64,000 bases of DNA from Pannonibacter indicus (lineage in GTDB: Bacteria > Pseudomonadota > Alphaproteobacteria > Rhizobiales > Stappiaceae): NCBI RefSeq assembly GCF_001418225.1, contig NZ_LIPT01000004.1:1-64000 (forward strand). The letters run 5' to 3'. The first letter of the stretch is position 1. Each line of letters opens with the position of its first letter. Of this stretch, positions 40,232 to 50,483 are shown in pieces. Both the position numbers and the translations under genes were made by a program. The notes under the pieces are model-generated. The model ran no database searches, had not been told where the DNA came from, and was given only the letters and a program-made list of their open reading frames with translations.

Positions 40232-42604
40232 ATGCAGCGACTGCGGAAAATCTCCCGCGCCGTGATTTTGTCGGCGCCGCTCCTTGTCACCGGCGGGATG
40301 CTGCCTGACCCGTTCGGGTCGTTTGTTTCCACTGCGGAGGCAGCCGTTGCGGGGTCCATCGTCGTGCGTGGCAACACGCGCATCGAGGCCGAAACCGTCG
40401 CGAGCTACATGACCATCAAGCGGGGGCAGCAGTATTCTGCGGCCGATATCGACGAATCGCTCAAGGCGCTGTTTGCGACGGGGCTGTTCGAGGATGTCCG
40501 CATCACGCAGCAGGGCGGCACTCTGGTTGTCACGGTTGTGGAAAACCCGGTCATCTCGCGTGTGTCTTTCGAAGGCAACAAGCGTCTGAGCGCGGAAACC
40601 CTCAAGGGCGTCGTGCGCACCACCGAGCGCTCCATGCTGAGCCGCAGCAGGGTGCAGAGCGACGTTCAGAACATTCTGGAAGCATACCGCCGCTCGGGCC
40701 GTTACCGCGCCTCGGTTGATCCCAAGACAATCGACCGTGGCAATGGCCGCGTCGATCTGGTGTTCGAGATCAATGAAGGCGAAAAAACCGGCGTCGAACG
40801 CATCAGCTTCGTCGGTAACAAGAACTTCAGTGACCGCCGCCTGCGCGATGTGATCCGCACGCGTGAAAGCGGTCTGCTGAGCTGGCTGCGCAGCTCCGAC
40901 ACCTATGATCCGGACCGTCTTGCGGCGGATCAGGAACTGCTGCGTCAGTTCTATTATCAGAATGGTTATGCCGATTTCCGGATCATTGCTGCCAGTGCCG
41001 ATCTCGACCGCGAGCAGAACGTCTTCTATGTGACCTTCACGATTGATGAAGGCGAGAAGTACCAGATCGGGAATGTGGAAGTTCAGAGCTCCCTGTCGTC
41101 TATCGACCCCGAGAGCCTGAAGTCCTACGTGCGCACAAGCTCTGGCGACACCTATAACTCCCGCCGTGTCGAGCAGTCTATGGAAGACCTGACGATGCAG
41201 GTGTCCAGGGAAGGCTATGCCTTTGCCGAGGTGCGTCCGCGTGCCCTGCGCAACTACGAGACCAAGACGATTGATCTTGTCTACAACATCGAGGAAGGCC
41301 CGCGCGCCTATGTCGAGCGGATCAATATCCGCGGCAACGACCGGACGCGTGAATATGTCATCCGCCGCGAATTCGATCTGGCGGAAGGCGATGCCTTCAA
41401 CCGTGTTCTCATGGACAAGGCCGAGCGCCGCCTGAAGAACCTTGGTTTCTTCAAGGAAGTGCGCATCACCACCGAGCGTGGCAGCTCGCCCGACCGCGTT
41501 ATCATCAACGTGGATGTGGAAGAGCAGGCAACCGGTGAAGTGTCGTTCGGTGTTGGTTACTCGACCACCGATGGCGTGATCGGCGATATCTCCATCAGCG
41601 AAAAGAACTTCCTCGGCCGTGGTCAGTATATCAAGCTTGGCGTTGGCGGTGGTGAGAGCACCCAGTCCTACGAGTTTGCTTTTCAGGAGCCGTTCTTCCT
41701 GGGCCGCCGTATTGCTCTGGATCTCGAAGCCTATCGCCGTGTTTCGAAGAACAATGACTACCGCAGCTATGATGAAGAGATCACCGGTGGTGGTTTCGGC
41801 TTCACCCTGCCGCTGCGTGAGGATGAGCTTTCTCTGAAGCTGTTCTACAACATTTACGAGACCAAGATTAAGGATCCGAAGAACCTCGCCACCAATCTGG
41901 CGACCTGTTCGAACAACTCGAATCTGTCTCCTGCGGTTTGCGATGCCCTTGGTACTTATCTGACGTCGCTGGCTGGCTACGCGCTGATCTACAACACGCT
42001 CGATAACAACCTGAACCCGTCGAACGGCCTTTATGGCAAGTTCCAGCAGGAATTCGCGGGTATCGGCGGTGACACGCAGTTCATGCGCTCGACCGTTGAA
42101 GGCCGCGCTTACCGGGAGATCTTCCCGGATGCCGGGATCGTCGGTAATGTCACGCTGCGTGCCGGTCATATCCAGGGCTTCGGCAGCAAGCGTCTGCGCA
42201 TCTCCGATCAGTTTATGATGGGTGGTGAGCTGGTGCGCGGCTTCGAAAGCCAGGGCATCGGTCCGCGTGATGCGACGACGGGTGATGCCATCGGTGGCCG
42301 CTTCTACGTGGCGGGTACTTTGGAAGCGACCTTCCCGTTCCCGGTCATTCCGGAAGAGTTCGGCTTGAGCGGTGCCGTCTTTGCCGATGCCGGTTCGTTG
42401 TGGGATGCGGACAACAAGCTGGTTCAGGCTGTGGGCGCCAACGGTGTGAACAGCAACAGCTTCAAGGTGCGCGCTTCGGTGGGTGCCGGTATCCGCTGGC
42501 AGTCGCCGTTCGGCCCGCTGCGCATGGATTTTGCCGTGCCGGTCGTCAAGGAAACGGGCGACAAGACCCAGGTGTTCCGTCTCGGTGGCGGCACCCGGTT
42601 CTGA
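40232..42604 (+). CDS. bamA: Outer membrane protein assembly factor BamA
   Basis: Inserts beta-barrel proteins into the outer membrane. 790 residues: an N-terminal signal peptide ending near AEA-A (about residue 38), five POTRA domains (about 40-425) and a 16-strand barrel with the VRGF motif ([12 protein letters not shown]) and a terminal phenylalanine (LGGGTRF). Codon use and length are normal. Confidence 0.97.
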   Translation: MQRLRKISRAVILSAPLLVTGGMLPDPFGSFVSTAEAAVAGSIVVRGNTRIEAETVASYMTIKRGQQYSAADIDESLKALFATGLFEDVRITQQGGTLVVTVVENPVISRVSFEGNKRLSAETLKGVVRTTERSMLSRSRVQSDVQNILEAYRRSGRYRASVDPKTIDRGNGRVDLVFEINEGEKTGVERISFVGNKNFSDRRLRDVIRTRESGLLSWLRSSDTYDPDRLAADQELLRQFYYQNGYADFRIIAASADLDREQNVFYVTFTIDEGEKYQIGNVEVQSSLSSIDPESLKSYVRTSSGDTYNSRRVEQSMEDLTMQVSREGYAFAEVRPRALRNYETKTIDLVYNIEEGPRAYVERINIRGNDRTREYVIRREFDLAEGDAFNRVLMDKAERRLKNLGFFKEVRITTERGSSPDRVIINVDVEEQATGEVSFGVGYSTTDGVIGDISISEKNFLGRGQYIKLGVGGGESTQSYEFAFQEPFFLGRRIALDLEAYRRVSKNNDYRSYDEEITGGGFGFTLPLREDELSLKLFYNIYETKIKDPKNLATNLATCSNNSNLSPAVCDALGTYLTSLAGYALIYNTLDNNLNPSNGLYGKFQQEFAGIGGDTQFMRSTVEGRAYREIFPDAGIVGNVTLRAGHIQGFGSKRLRISDQFMMGGELVRGFESQGIGPRDATTGDAIGGRFYVAGTLEATFPFPVIPEEFGLSGAVFADAGSLWDADNKLVQAVGANGVNSNSFKVRASVGAGIRWQSPFGPLRMDFAVPVVKETGDKTQVFRLGGGTRF

Positions 42605-42623
42605 GCCGGAGAAGCAGGAATTC

Positions 42624-42661
42624 AACGGCCGCCGCATCAAACGGCGGCCGTTTTCTTTTTT
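42624..42661 (+). terminator. Rho-independent terminator between bamA and lpxD
   Basis: An 11-bp perfect stem (42624-42634 with 42642-42652) with a T-rich tail (TTTTCTTTTTT). It ends only 28 nt before the lpxD start codon. Confidence 0.85.
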
Positions 42662-42689
42662 CGTCAGAACATCTTGCGGGAGACAGTTC

Positions 42690-43730
42690 ATGTCCGATCC
42701 CATCTTTTTCCCGCCCATGGCAGAGCAGCCGCTTGAGCGGATCGTGGCCCTGTCCGGCGGCGAGCTTCAGCGCGGTGATCCGGCTCTTCTGATCAGCAAG
42801 GTGGCACCGCTTGAGGATGCGGAGCCGGGTGCATTGGTTTTCTTCGACAATGTGAAGTATCTCGCTGAGCTCGGCAGCACCCGGGCAAGTGCCTGCATCG
42901 TTGCGCCGAAGCATGTGGCCAAAGTGCCGGAGGAGGTGGCTGTCATCGTCTGCAAGGATCCGTACAGAGCCTGGGCGCTTGTGCTGGCGGGCCTGTTTCC
43001 TGCGGCCATGAAGCCTGAGCCCTTTTACGGCGAGACACGCATTTCAGAGCGGGCGACCGTGCATCCGGCAGCCGTCATCGAGGAGGGTGCCGTCATCGAG
43101 CCGGGTGCCGTCATCGGAGAAGGCGCCGAAGTTGGTGCGGGCTCTCATATCGGCCCCAATGCCGTCATCGGCTGCAATGTGCGTGTCGGCCGCGATTGCC
43201 GTATTGGCGCCAATGCCGTGCTGCAGCACGCCCTGCTTGGCAACCGGGTCATCCTTCATCCCGGCGTCTGTGTCGGGCAGGATGGTTTCGGTTATGCCAT
43301 GGGTCTTGGCGGGCATCTGAAGGTGCCTCAGATCGGCCGTGTCATCATTCAGGACGACGTGGAGATTGGGGCGAACACCACAATTGACCGCGGGGCCAAC
43401 CGGGACACGGTGATTGGTGAGGGCACCAAGATCGACAATCAGGTCCAGATTGGCCACAACGTTGTTATCGGCCGCCACTGCGTGATCGTTTCGCAGGTCG
43501 GGCTTTCCGGAAGTTCGACCCTGGCCGATTATGTAGCCATTGGCGGACAGTCCGGTGTTGCCGGCCATGTGGAAATCGGCATGGGCGCACAGATCGCTGC
43601 GGTCAGCGTCGTCAATGACGCGGTTCCGGCAGGCGGGCGCTATGGCGGCGTGCCCGCCAAACCGGTGAAACAGTGGTTCCGTGAAATCACCGCACTGAAA
43701 AAACTGGCAGAACGTGGATCTGACGCCTGA
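42690..43730 (+). CDS. lpxD: UDP-3-O-acylglucosamine N-acyltransferase
   Basis: Third step of lipid A synthesis. An N-terminal uridine-binding domain is followed by a left-handed beta-helix with many hexapeptide repeats (such as [15 protein letters not shown]), then a C-terminal helix. The catalytic histidine is in [21 protein letters not shown] region. 346 residues from ATG at 42690. No skp/ompH gene lies between bamA and lpxD. Confidence 0.96.
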   Translation: MSDPIFFPPMAEQPLERIVALSGGELQRGDPALLISKVAPLEDAEPGALVFFDNVKYLAELGSTRASACIVAPKHVAKVPEEVAVIVCKDPYRAWALVLAGLFPAAMKPEPFYGETRISERATVHPAAVIEEGAVIEPGAVIGEGAEVGAGSHIGPNAVIGCNVRVGRDCRIGANAVLQHALLGNRVILHPGVCVGQDGFGYAMGLGGHLKVPQIGRVIIQDDVEIGANTTIDRGANRDTVIGEGTKIDNQVQIGHNVVIGRHCVIVSQVGLSGSSTLADYVAIGGQSGVAGHVEIGMGAQIAAVSVVNDAVPAGGRYGGVPAKPVKQWFREITALKKLAERGSDA

Positions 43731-43794
43731 CAGGCGCGTTCTACTGCGATAAACAGCAGCAAAAGACAGGTTTCCCTGCAAGAGGGCTATGGAT

Positions 43795-44256
43795 ATGGAA
43801 GACCAGAAGACAACGCTCGACGCCGCAGACATCATGCGCGTCATGGAGCTCCTGCCGCACCGCTATCCGTTCCTGATGATCGACAGGATCATCGAGATGA
43901 ATGGCGACGAATTCTGCATCGGCATCAAGAACGTCACGATCAACGAGCCGCATTTCCAGGGGCATTTTCCGGCCCGTCCGGTTATGCCGGGTGTCCTGCT
44001 GATCGAGGCCATGGCCCAGACGGCAGGTGCTCTTTGCGTCAGCTCGCTCGGCTCGGACTACACGCCGCAGCTCGTCTATTTCATGACGATCGACAAGGCC
44101 AAGTTCCGCAAGCCCGTGGTTCCCGGTGACCGGGTCGAATTCCATGTGAAGAAGATCCGCAACCGCTCGAACATCTGGAAATTCGAGGCGATTGCCAAGG
44201 TGGATGGCGCTAAGGTTGCTGAAGCTGAGATCAGCGCCATGCTTGTCGACGCCTGA
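43795..44256 (+). CDS. fabZ: 3-hydroxyacyl-[ACP] dehydratase
   Basis: Hot-dog-fold dehydratase of fatty acid synthesis. Active-site block [11 protein letters not shown] (His) and [19 protein letters not shown] (Glu). 153 residues from ATG 43795, which is 8 nt from AGAGGG; ATG at 43789 is also in frame. Its place among lpx genes fits shared use of 3-hydroxyacyl-ACP. Confidence 0.97.
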   Translation: MEDQKTTLDAADIMRVMELLPHRYPFLMIDRIIEMNGDEFCIGIKNVTINEPHFQGHFPARPVMPGVLLIEAMAQTAGALCVSSLGSDYTPQLVYFMTIDKAKFRKPVVPGDRVEFHVKKIRNRSNIWKFEAIAKVDGAKVAEAEISAMLVDA

Positions 44257-44263
44257 GGAAATC

Positions 44264-45070
44264 ATGTCCCACATTCATCCCTCTGCAATCATTGAAGATG
44301 GGGCCGTCCTGGGTGATGGCGTGCGCATCGGCCCCTTTTGCCACGTCGGCAAGGATGTGGTGCTGGGCGATGGAGTGGAGCTGAAGTCCCACGCCGTCGT
44401 TGCCGGGCATACCCGCATCGGTGCCCGCACGGTGATTTTCCCCTTCGCTTCCATTGGTCATCAGGCGCAGGACCTCAAGTTCAAGGGCGAACATGCAACG
44501 CTGAGCGTTGGTGAGGACTGCATCATCCGGGAAGGCGTGACGATGAACGCCGGAACGGAAGGGGGCGGCTCCACGACAACTATTGGCAACCGTTGTGCTT
44601 TCCTTGCGAACTCTCACGTCGGCCATGACAGCCATCTGGGGGATGGCTGCGTGCTGTCCAACAATGTGATGATTGCCGGTCACGTCGAAGTGGGCAGCCA
44701 CGTCATTTTCGGCGGCGGATCGGCCGTCATCCAGTTTACCCGCGTTGGCGATCACGCCTTTGTCGGCGGCTTGGCGGGGCTTGAGAATGACCTCATCCCC
44801 TTTGGCATGGTCACCGGCAACCGGGCCCGGCTTGGCGGGCTCAATCTCGTCGGCCTGAAGCGGCGCAACTTCCCGCGTGAGCAGATCCATGCCCTGCGCG
44901 CCGCCTACCGCGAGCTATTCGAGAGCGAGGAAGGCACGCTGCGTGACCGTGCGCAGAAGATTGCGGACAGCGTGGCGGATCAGCCGCTGGTGAAGCAGGT
45001 AACAGACTTCATCCTTGTCGAGGGTGAGCGCCGGTTCTGCACGCCGCGCGGCCCTGCAGGCGATGCCTGA
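44264..45070 (+). CDS. lpxA: UDP-N-acetylglucosamine O-acyltransferase
   Basis: First committed step of lipid A synthesis. Left-handed beta-helix of hexapeptide repeats from the N-terminus (IHPSAIIEDGAVLG), catalytic histidine in SHVGHDSHLGD, and a C-terminal helical domain. 268 residues. Starts 7 nt after fabZ. Confidence 0.97.
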   Translation: MSHIHPSAIIEDGAVLGDGVRIGPFCHVGKDVVLGDGVELKSHAVVAGHTRIGARTVIFPFASIGHQAQDLKFKGEHATLSVGEDCIIREGVTMNAGTEGGGSTTTIGNRCAFLANSHVGHDSHLGDGCVLSNNVMIAGHVEVGSHVIFGGGSAVIQFTRVGDHAFVGGLAGLENDLIPFGMVTGNRARLGGLNLVGLKRRNFPREQIHALRAAYRELFESEEGTLRDRAQKIADSVADQPLVKQVTDFILVEGERRFCTPRGPAGDA

Positions 45071-45071
45071 C

Positions 45072-45974
45072 ATGACTGCCGCCAGCGATGCCGGAAAGAC
45101 CGGGGCCTCCACAGGATGCCTCGGCATCATCGCGGGCGGCGGCCGTCTGCCGGGATTGATCCTGGCCGACCTGCAGGCCCGTGGCGAGCCCGTGCATCTG
45201 GTCGCCATCAAAGGCGAGGCCGAGCCGGAGCTTGCGGCGCAGGCCGATATCGAGCTGGGCTGGGGCCAGATCGGACAGCTGTTCAAGAGCCTCAAACAGG
45301 CCCACTGCGACCGGGTGCTGTTGATTGGCGGCATCACCAAGAGGCCGGATTTCACCTCCGTCATGGGCGATCTTGGCACCATGCGCCGCCTGCCGGCCAT
45401 CCTGAAGGCGATGATCGGCGGCGATGACAGTCTTCTGACCCGTGTGATCGGCATCTTTGAAGCGGAAGGCCTCAAGGCTGTTGGTGTGCGCGATGTGGCG
45501 CCTGCGCTGCTGGCGCGTGCCGGGTTGCTCGCCGGAAAGACGCCGGATGAGGAAGCCGCCGCAGATATGGCGCTGGCCTACAAGGCGGTGCAAAGGCTGG
45601 GCGAGCTGGATATCGGGCAGGCCGCTGTCGCCATCGGCGGGCGTGTGATCGCGCTGGAAGGGGCCGAGGGCACCGATGCGATGCTGGCGCGTTGCGCCGA
45701 GCTGCGGCGTATTGGCCGGGTCAAGACCAAGGGGGCGGCGGGTGTTCTGGTGAAGGCGGCAAAGCCCGGGCAGGACCTTCGAGTGGATCTTCCGACAATA
45801 GGCCCGCGGACGGTCGAGCTTGCCAAGGCGGCCGGGCTTGCCGGCATTGCGGTGGAAGCGGGCTATGCGCTGGTGGCCGATGAAGCCGAGACGGCGGCGG
45901 CCGCCAGAGCAGGCGGATTGTTCCTCTTCGGCCTGACACGAAACGGGAGCGATGCAGCATGGACACTGAGGTGA
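45072..45974 (+). CDS. lpxI: UDP-2,3-diacylglucosamine diphosphatase LpxI
   Basis: Releases UMP from UDP-2,3-diacylglucosamine in lipid A synthesis. It replaces LpxH in alphaproteobacteria (DUF1009 family). Blocks seen: LGIIAGGGRLPGLI, LIGGITKRPDF, and a C-terminal VGPRTVELA-like motif (here IGPRTVELAKAAGLAGIAVE). ATG at 45072 is chosen because GCAGG precedes it at workable spacing; ATG at 45063 overlaps lpxA. Confidence 0.93.
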   Translation: MTAASDAGKTGASTGCLGIIAGGGRLPGLILADLQARGEPVHLVAIKGEAEPELAAQADIELGWGQIGQLFKSLKQAHCDRVLLIGGITKRPDFTSVMGDLGTMRRLPAILKAMIGGDDSLLTRVIGIFEAEGLKAVGVRDVAPALLARAGLLAGKTPDEEAAADMALAYKAVQRLGELDIGQAAVAIGGRVIALEGAEGTDAMLARCAELRRIGRVKTKGAAGVLVKAAKPGQDLRVDLPTIGPRTVELAKAAGLAGIAVEAGYALVADEAETAAAARAGGLFLFGLTRNGSDAAWTLR

Positions 45975-47161
45975 TGACCGGCAATCCGGGGCGTCCGCTG
46001 AAGGTGTTTCTGGTGGCTGGCGAGGAATCGGGCGATTCTCTTGGTGCCAATCTTATGGCCTCGCTAAAGCAGCTGCACAGCGGCGCTATCGTTTTTGAGG
46101 GCGTTGGCGGTGAGCGGATGGCGTATCAGGGGCTGGAGAGCCTCTTTCCGCTGTCCGACATTGCAGTGATGGGACTGACGGCGGTCTTGAAGCGTCTGCC
46201 CACCATCGTCCGGCGCGTCTATCAATCTGTCGACGCGGCGATTGCGGCCAATCCGGATGTGCTGATCATCATCGACAGCCCGGATTTCACGCATAATGTC
46301 GCCAAGCGGGTGCGCAAGCGCGCGCCGCATATTCCCATTGTCGATTACGTGTCGCCTTCCGTCTGGGCCTGGCGTCCTGGCCGGGCGAAGAAGATGAGCG
46401 TCTATGTGGACCGGGTTCTGGCGCTGCTGCCGTTTGAACCGGCGGCCCACAAGCGCCTCGGCGGGCCGCCCACCTTTTATGTTGGTCATCCGCTGATCGA
46501 GAAGGCGGCTCTGCTGCGCCCGGCTGCCGGTGAGCGCAAGGCGGTGGGCGAGGGCGCTCCCGTGCTTCTGCTGCTGCCGGGCAGCCGCAGCAGCGAGGTG
46601 GATGCGCTTCTGGATGATTTCGGCCGGATACTTACACAGCTTGCGCCGCTTCATCCGGGGCTGGAGGTTTTGCTGCCTGCTGTGCCGCATCTGGCTGACC
46701 GGATTACGGAGCGTGTTGCCGGCTGGCCGGTGCAGCCGCAGATCATCCGGGGAGAGGCGGCGAAGTTTGCGGCCTTCCGCCGTGCCCGTGCAGCACTTGC
46801 CGCTTCAGGCACCGTTTCGCTGGAACTGGCTGTCTCCGGCGTTCCCATGGCCATCTGCTACCGGCTTGACTGGTTCTACCGCCGCCTGAAGCAGCTGCAC
46901 CAGATCATACCCATTGCCAGCGTTTCTTCCATGGTCTTGCCCAACATCATTCTGGAGCGCAATGTCGTGCCGGAATTTCTCGATGAGGAAGTGAGCCCGG
47001 AGCGTCTTGTGCCGGTGCTCTCGAAGCTTCTGACGGATACGCCTGAGCGCCACACACAGGTGGATGCTTTCACCGCACTGGACGGCATGATGCGCTTGCC
47101 CGATGGCCGCTCCCAGAGCGAGGCCGCGGCCCGGATCGTGCTGGATCTCCTCAAGTCGTAA
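45959..47161 (+). CDS. lpxB: Lipid-A-disaccharide synthase
   Basis: Glycosyltransferase that joins lipid X to UDP-diacylglucosamine. 400 residues, family blocks VAGEESGDSLGANLMASL, DSPDFTHNVAKRVRK, YVSPSVWAWRPGRAKKM and LLLLPGSRSSEV. Overlaps lpxI by 16 nt. Last gene of the plus-strand lipid A cluster. Confidence 0.97.
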   Translation: MDTEVMTGNPGRPLKVFLVAGEESGDSLGANLMASLKQLHSGAIVFEGVGGERMAYQGLESLFPLSDIAVMGLTAVLKRLPTIVRRVYQSVDAAIAANPDVLIIIDSPDFTHNVAKRVRKRAPHIPIVDYVSPSVWAWRPGRAKKMSVYVDRVLALLPFEPAAHKRLGGPPTFYVGHPLIEKAALLRPAAGERKAVGEGAPVLLLLPGSRSSEVDALLDDFGRILTQLAPLHPGLEVLLPAVPHLADRITERVAGWPVQPQIIRGEAAKFAAFRRARAALAASGTVSLELAVSGVPMAICYRLDWFYRRLKQLHQIIPIASVSSMVLPNIILERNVVPEFLDEEVSPERLVPVLSKLLTDTPERHTQVDAFTALDGMMRLPDGRSQSEAAARIVLDLLKS

Positions 47162-47239
47162 TACCAAGGCTTTTGGTGCTGACGCATCACGCCTTGAAAA
47201 TGCTCAAGCCCGCCTTTTCGTGCTCTGCATGCACATAGC

Positions 47240-47266
47240 AAAAAGGGCGCCGTCTGGCGCCCTTTC
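47240..47266. terminator. Shared terminator between lpxB and gltA
   Basis: Perfect 10-bp stem AAAGGGCGCC (47242-47251) with GGCGCCCTTT (47256-47265), loop GTCT. On the minus strand it ends in T5, so it fits best as the gltA terminator; it also faces lpxB. Confidence 0.85.
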
Positions 47267-47289
47267 CGAATTTATCAGATCAGAAGATC

Positions 47290-48582
<1,293 letters not shown>

Positions 48583-48734
48583 TCAGGTAACCCCTTCGTC
48601 TGGAACTGCCGGTGCATTCTGGCGTTGGGAGCGCCGCAGACCTTGACTGATCTGCCTGATGCTTGCACGGCGGTTGAAATAGCCCCGGATTGCGTATCCC
48701 ATTTGAGCAGGGGCTGCAAGCTGCATGCTGCACT

Positions 48735-48766
48735 GCCCATGGCGCGAAAACGTCTGCGCCATGGGC
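48735..48766. repeat. Perfect 11-bp inverted repeat upstream of gltA
   Basis: GCCCATGGCGC (48735-48745) and its exact complement GCGCCATGGGC (48756-48766) around a 10-nt loop, 150 nt before the gltA start. No T-tract, so a regulator site or a 5'-leader structure is as likely as a terminator. A weaker AATAACG/CGTTATT repeat lies at 48779-48797. Confidence 0.6.
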
Positions 48767-48811
48767 CTGGTTCCAACAAATAACGCTGAACGTTATTCTG
48801 AAAATACCTGT

Positions 48812-48839
48812 CCGATCAGGCGTCAAGCAGCCTGATCGG
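48812..48839 (-). terminator. Hairpin overlapping the end of gltX
   Basis: CCGATCAGGC (48812-48821) pairs with GCCTGATCGG (48830-48839); the gltX stop codon (48823-48825) is in the loop. On the minus strand it is followed by ACAGGTATTTT, a weak U-tract. Confidence 0.55.
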
Positions 48840-50247
48840 CAATGCGGCCAAGGGATTCGTCCTTGCCCAGAACCACCAGCACATCATAGATGCCGGGCGA
48901 GGTGCCGCGGCCCGTCAATGCAGCGCGCAGAGGCTGCGCCACCTTGCCAAGCTTGAGGTTTTCGGCTTCCGCGAAGGCCTTGACGGCAGCTTCCGTGCTT
49001 TCCAGCGACCACGTGCCGTCAGCCTCGAGCTGCGGCAGGAGGCGGGCAAGGATCGACTTGCCTTCCGCGTCCAGAATGGTGCCGGCCTTCTCGTCGAGGT
49101 CAATTGGCCGCACCCGCCAAAGGTATGATGCGCTTTCGGTGAGTTCCACCAGCGTCTTGGCGCGTTCCTTGAGGCCGGGCAGGGCTGCCAGCACCTTGGC
49201 TTCATTGCCGGGGGCAGCCATCCAGTCGAGAATGGCGGCGCCGCCCTCGTTATGGGCAATGCAGGCCTTCCAGTGCACCAGAAGGTCCGCATCGGCGGTG
49301 GCACGCATGTAGTGGCCGTTGAGGTTCTCCAGCTTCTTGAAATCGAAGCGGGCGGGCGAACGGCCGATGGACTCAAGGCCGAACCAGGAAATCATGTCTT
49401 CGGTGGACATGATCTCGTCGTCGCCATGGCTCCAGCCGAGACGGGCGAGGTAGTTGCGCATGGCGGCAGGCAGATAGCCCATGGCGCGGTAGGCTTCCGC
49501 CCCCAGCGCACCGTGGCGCTTGGAAAGCTTGGCGCCGTCCGGACCATGAATCAGCGGGATGTGCGACATGCTGGGCACGTCCCAGCCCATGGCCTGATAG
49601 ATCAGGGTCTGGCGGGCGGCGTTGGTCAGGTGGTCGTCGCCACGGATGATGTGGGTCACGCCCATGTCATGATCGTCCACCACCACGGCCAGCATGTAGG
49701 TCGGCACGCCGTCCGAGCGCATCAGGACCAGATCATCCAGATCCTTGTTCGGGAATGTAATGCGGCCCTGCACCTGATCATCAACGATGGTCTCGCCCTC
49801 GAGCGGCGCGCGCAGGCGGATGGCCGGGGCAACGCCAGCCGGAGCCTCTGAGGCGTCGCGGTCGCGCCAGGTGCCGTCATAGCGCGGCGGGCGGCCTTCG
49901 GCGCGGGCCTTCTCGCGCATCTCTTCCAGTTCCTGCGGCGAGCAATAGCAGCGGTAGGCGGTGCCGCGCGCCAGCATCTCTTCCACCACTTCCTGATGAC
50001 GCTTGACGCGGCCGAACTGGGACACGGGCTCGCCGTCCCAGTCGAGGCCGAGCCAGGTCAGGCCGTCGAGCAGCGCATCCACGGCTTCCTTGGTGGAACG
50101 GGCGCGGTCGGTGTCCTCGATGCGCAGCAGCATCTTGCCGCCGTGGCGCTTGGCAAAGAGCCAGTTGAAGAGAGCCGTGCGGGCGCCGCCAATATGAAGG
50201 TAGCCGGTCGGGGAAGGCGCAAAGCGCGTGACGATCTGGTCAGCCAT
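48823..50247 (-). CDS. gltX: Glutamyl-tRNA synthetase
   Basis: Class I synthetase that charges tRNA-Glu. HIGH-type motif [15 protein letters not shown] near residue 15 and KMSKS-type motif KLSKRHG near 242. 474 residues, so the full-length enzyme with an anticodon-binding domain, not the short GluQ type. Alphaproteobacteria often have a second gltX elsewhere that serves tRNA-Gln, so tRNA range is not certain. Confidence 0.95.
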   Translation of the reverse strand: MADQIVTRFAPSPTGYLHIGGARTALFNWLFAKRHGGKMLLRIEDTDRARSTKEAVDALLDGLTWLGLDWDGEPVSQFGRVKRHQEVVEEMLARGTAYRCYCSPQELEEMREKARAEGRPPRYDGTWRDRDASEAPAGVAPAIRLRAPLEGETIVDDQVQGRITFPNKDLDDLVLMRSDGVPTYMLAVVVDDHDMGVTHIIRGDDHLTNAARQTLIYQAMGWDVPSMSHIPLIHGPDGAKLSKRHGALGAEAYRAMGYLPAAMRNYLARLGWSHGDDEIMSTEDMISWFGLESIGRSPARFDFKKLENLNGHYMRATADADLLVHWKACIAHNEGGAAILDWMAAPGNEAKVLAALPGLKERAKTLVELTESASYLWRVRPIDLDEKAGTILDAEGKSILARLLPQLEADGTWSLESTEAAVKAFAEAENLKLGKVAQPLRAALTGRGTSPGIYDVLVVLGKDESLGRIADQAA

Positions 50248-50483
50248 GGTCAGGATGTTGTTTCTCTGTCAGAGTGAGGGGATGCCGGTCAGAACCGGAA
50301 TCCGGTTGCTGGCTCTTTAGCACAGGCGCGCGGCCGGGCAAATGTCTGGCGTTGTCTGTAAAATTCAGGGGTGGCGAACAGACAAAACCAGAGGGAATAA
50401 ACCGCTGGAATTGTCGCCTCTGAGGCGCACCGGCAGTGTGGGGTGGGTTTGCGTTTGGCGTATGAAGCAGGGGCCGCAGGGCC

